A stretch of 64,000 nucleotides of DNA, from the NCBI GenBank assembly GCA_030655515.1, contig JAURVI010000025.1, forward strand, positions 122,415-186,414, in the 5' to 3' direction. Made by a program: the position numbers and the translations under genes. Shown one piece after another: positions 63,073 to 64,000 of this stretch; within the stretch, counting starts at the first letter, position 1; each line of letters opens with the position of its first letter. The notes beneath the pieces were generated by a model. It saw only the letters and a program-made list of their open reading frames with translations. It had not been told where the DNA came from and searched no databases. Source of the stretch: Polaromonas sp. GTDB taxonomy: Bacteria; Pseudomonadota; Gammaproteobacteria; Burkholderiales; Burkholderiaceae_C.

Positions 63073-64000
<928 letters not shown>

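Overview
The window is a piece of a high-GC betaproteobacterial chromosome, most probably Burkholderiales and within that Comamonadaceae-like. This rests on the gene families and their arrangement (sigma factor–DUF3619–DUF3106–RDD cluster, CysI with a DUF934 partner and no flavoprotein subunit, ilvBNC–pssA–leuA order). I do not assign a genus. Most of the sequence is ordinary, densely packed core genome; one AT-richer island interrupts it.

Layout. 1-2266: end of a sulfonate/taurine/nitrate-type ABC transporter operon. 2384-9149: an FMN reductase, a SulP anion transporter, a BrkB/YihY membrane protein and a UvrA-like ATPase. 9384-12104: the MetNIQ methionine importer, read leftward from a promoter whose spacer is a perfect 16-bp palindrome. 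12383-20224: small enzymes and conserved hypotheticals, including a UBP zinc-finger protein beside a cNMP-binding/thioredoxin-reductase-like fusion, and thioredoxin 2. 20472-26885: a molbindin, a sulfate-binding protein, YggX, MnmC, a receiver-domain protein with acidic repeats and a LivK-type binding protein. 27277-34237: assimilatory sulfate reduction (cysI, DUF934, cysH, cysD, cysN) followed by ferredoxin and a ferredoxin-NADP reductase. 34366-36794: a TPP riboswitch with the pyrimidine transporter CytX, and convergent thiD.

36962-47854 is an element integrated in tRNA-Asn(GTT): a 47-bp direct repeat of the 3' half of the tRNA lies at each end, and the native tRNA terminator remains outside the left copy. 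It carries a DUF3800 gene with a possible pseudoknot leader, a phage tape-measure gene and a 5'-truncated phage polyvalent-protein gene joined head to head, a Rap1a-like secreted protein, an ATPase–methyltransferase fusion of low GC, a LexA-box-controlled umuDC with a frameshifted umuD, and an AlpA/excisionase-like regulator. No integrase is present, so it looks like a decayed prophage that still carries cargo. The ATPase–methyltransferase fusion and the DUF3800 gene are my best candidates for an undescribed (perhaps anti-phage) function.

47954-64000: the N-degron transferases aat and bpt, an IclR regulator, a PbpG-like peptidase, and a long leftward branched-chain amino-acid block: ilvB-ilvN-DUF4282-ilvC, pssA, then two different leuA genes. 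A leucine attenuator (17-residue leader peptide with CTA codons, antiterminator and terminator) precedes the leuA pair. The window closes with an ECF-like sigma factor cluster, RDD protein, diacylglycerol kinase, a LOG-family protein and the start-truncated gene of a P-II protein.
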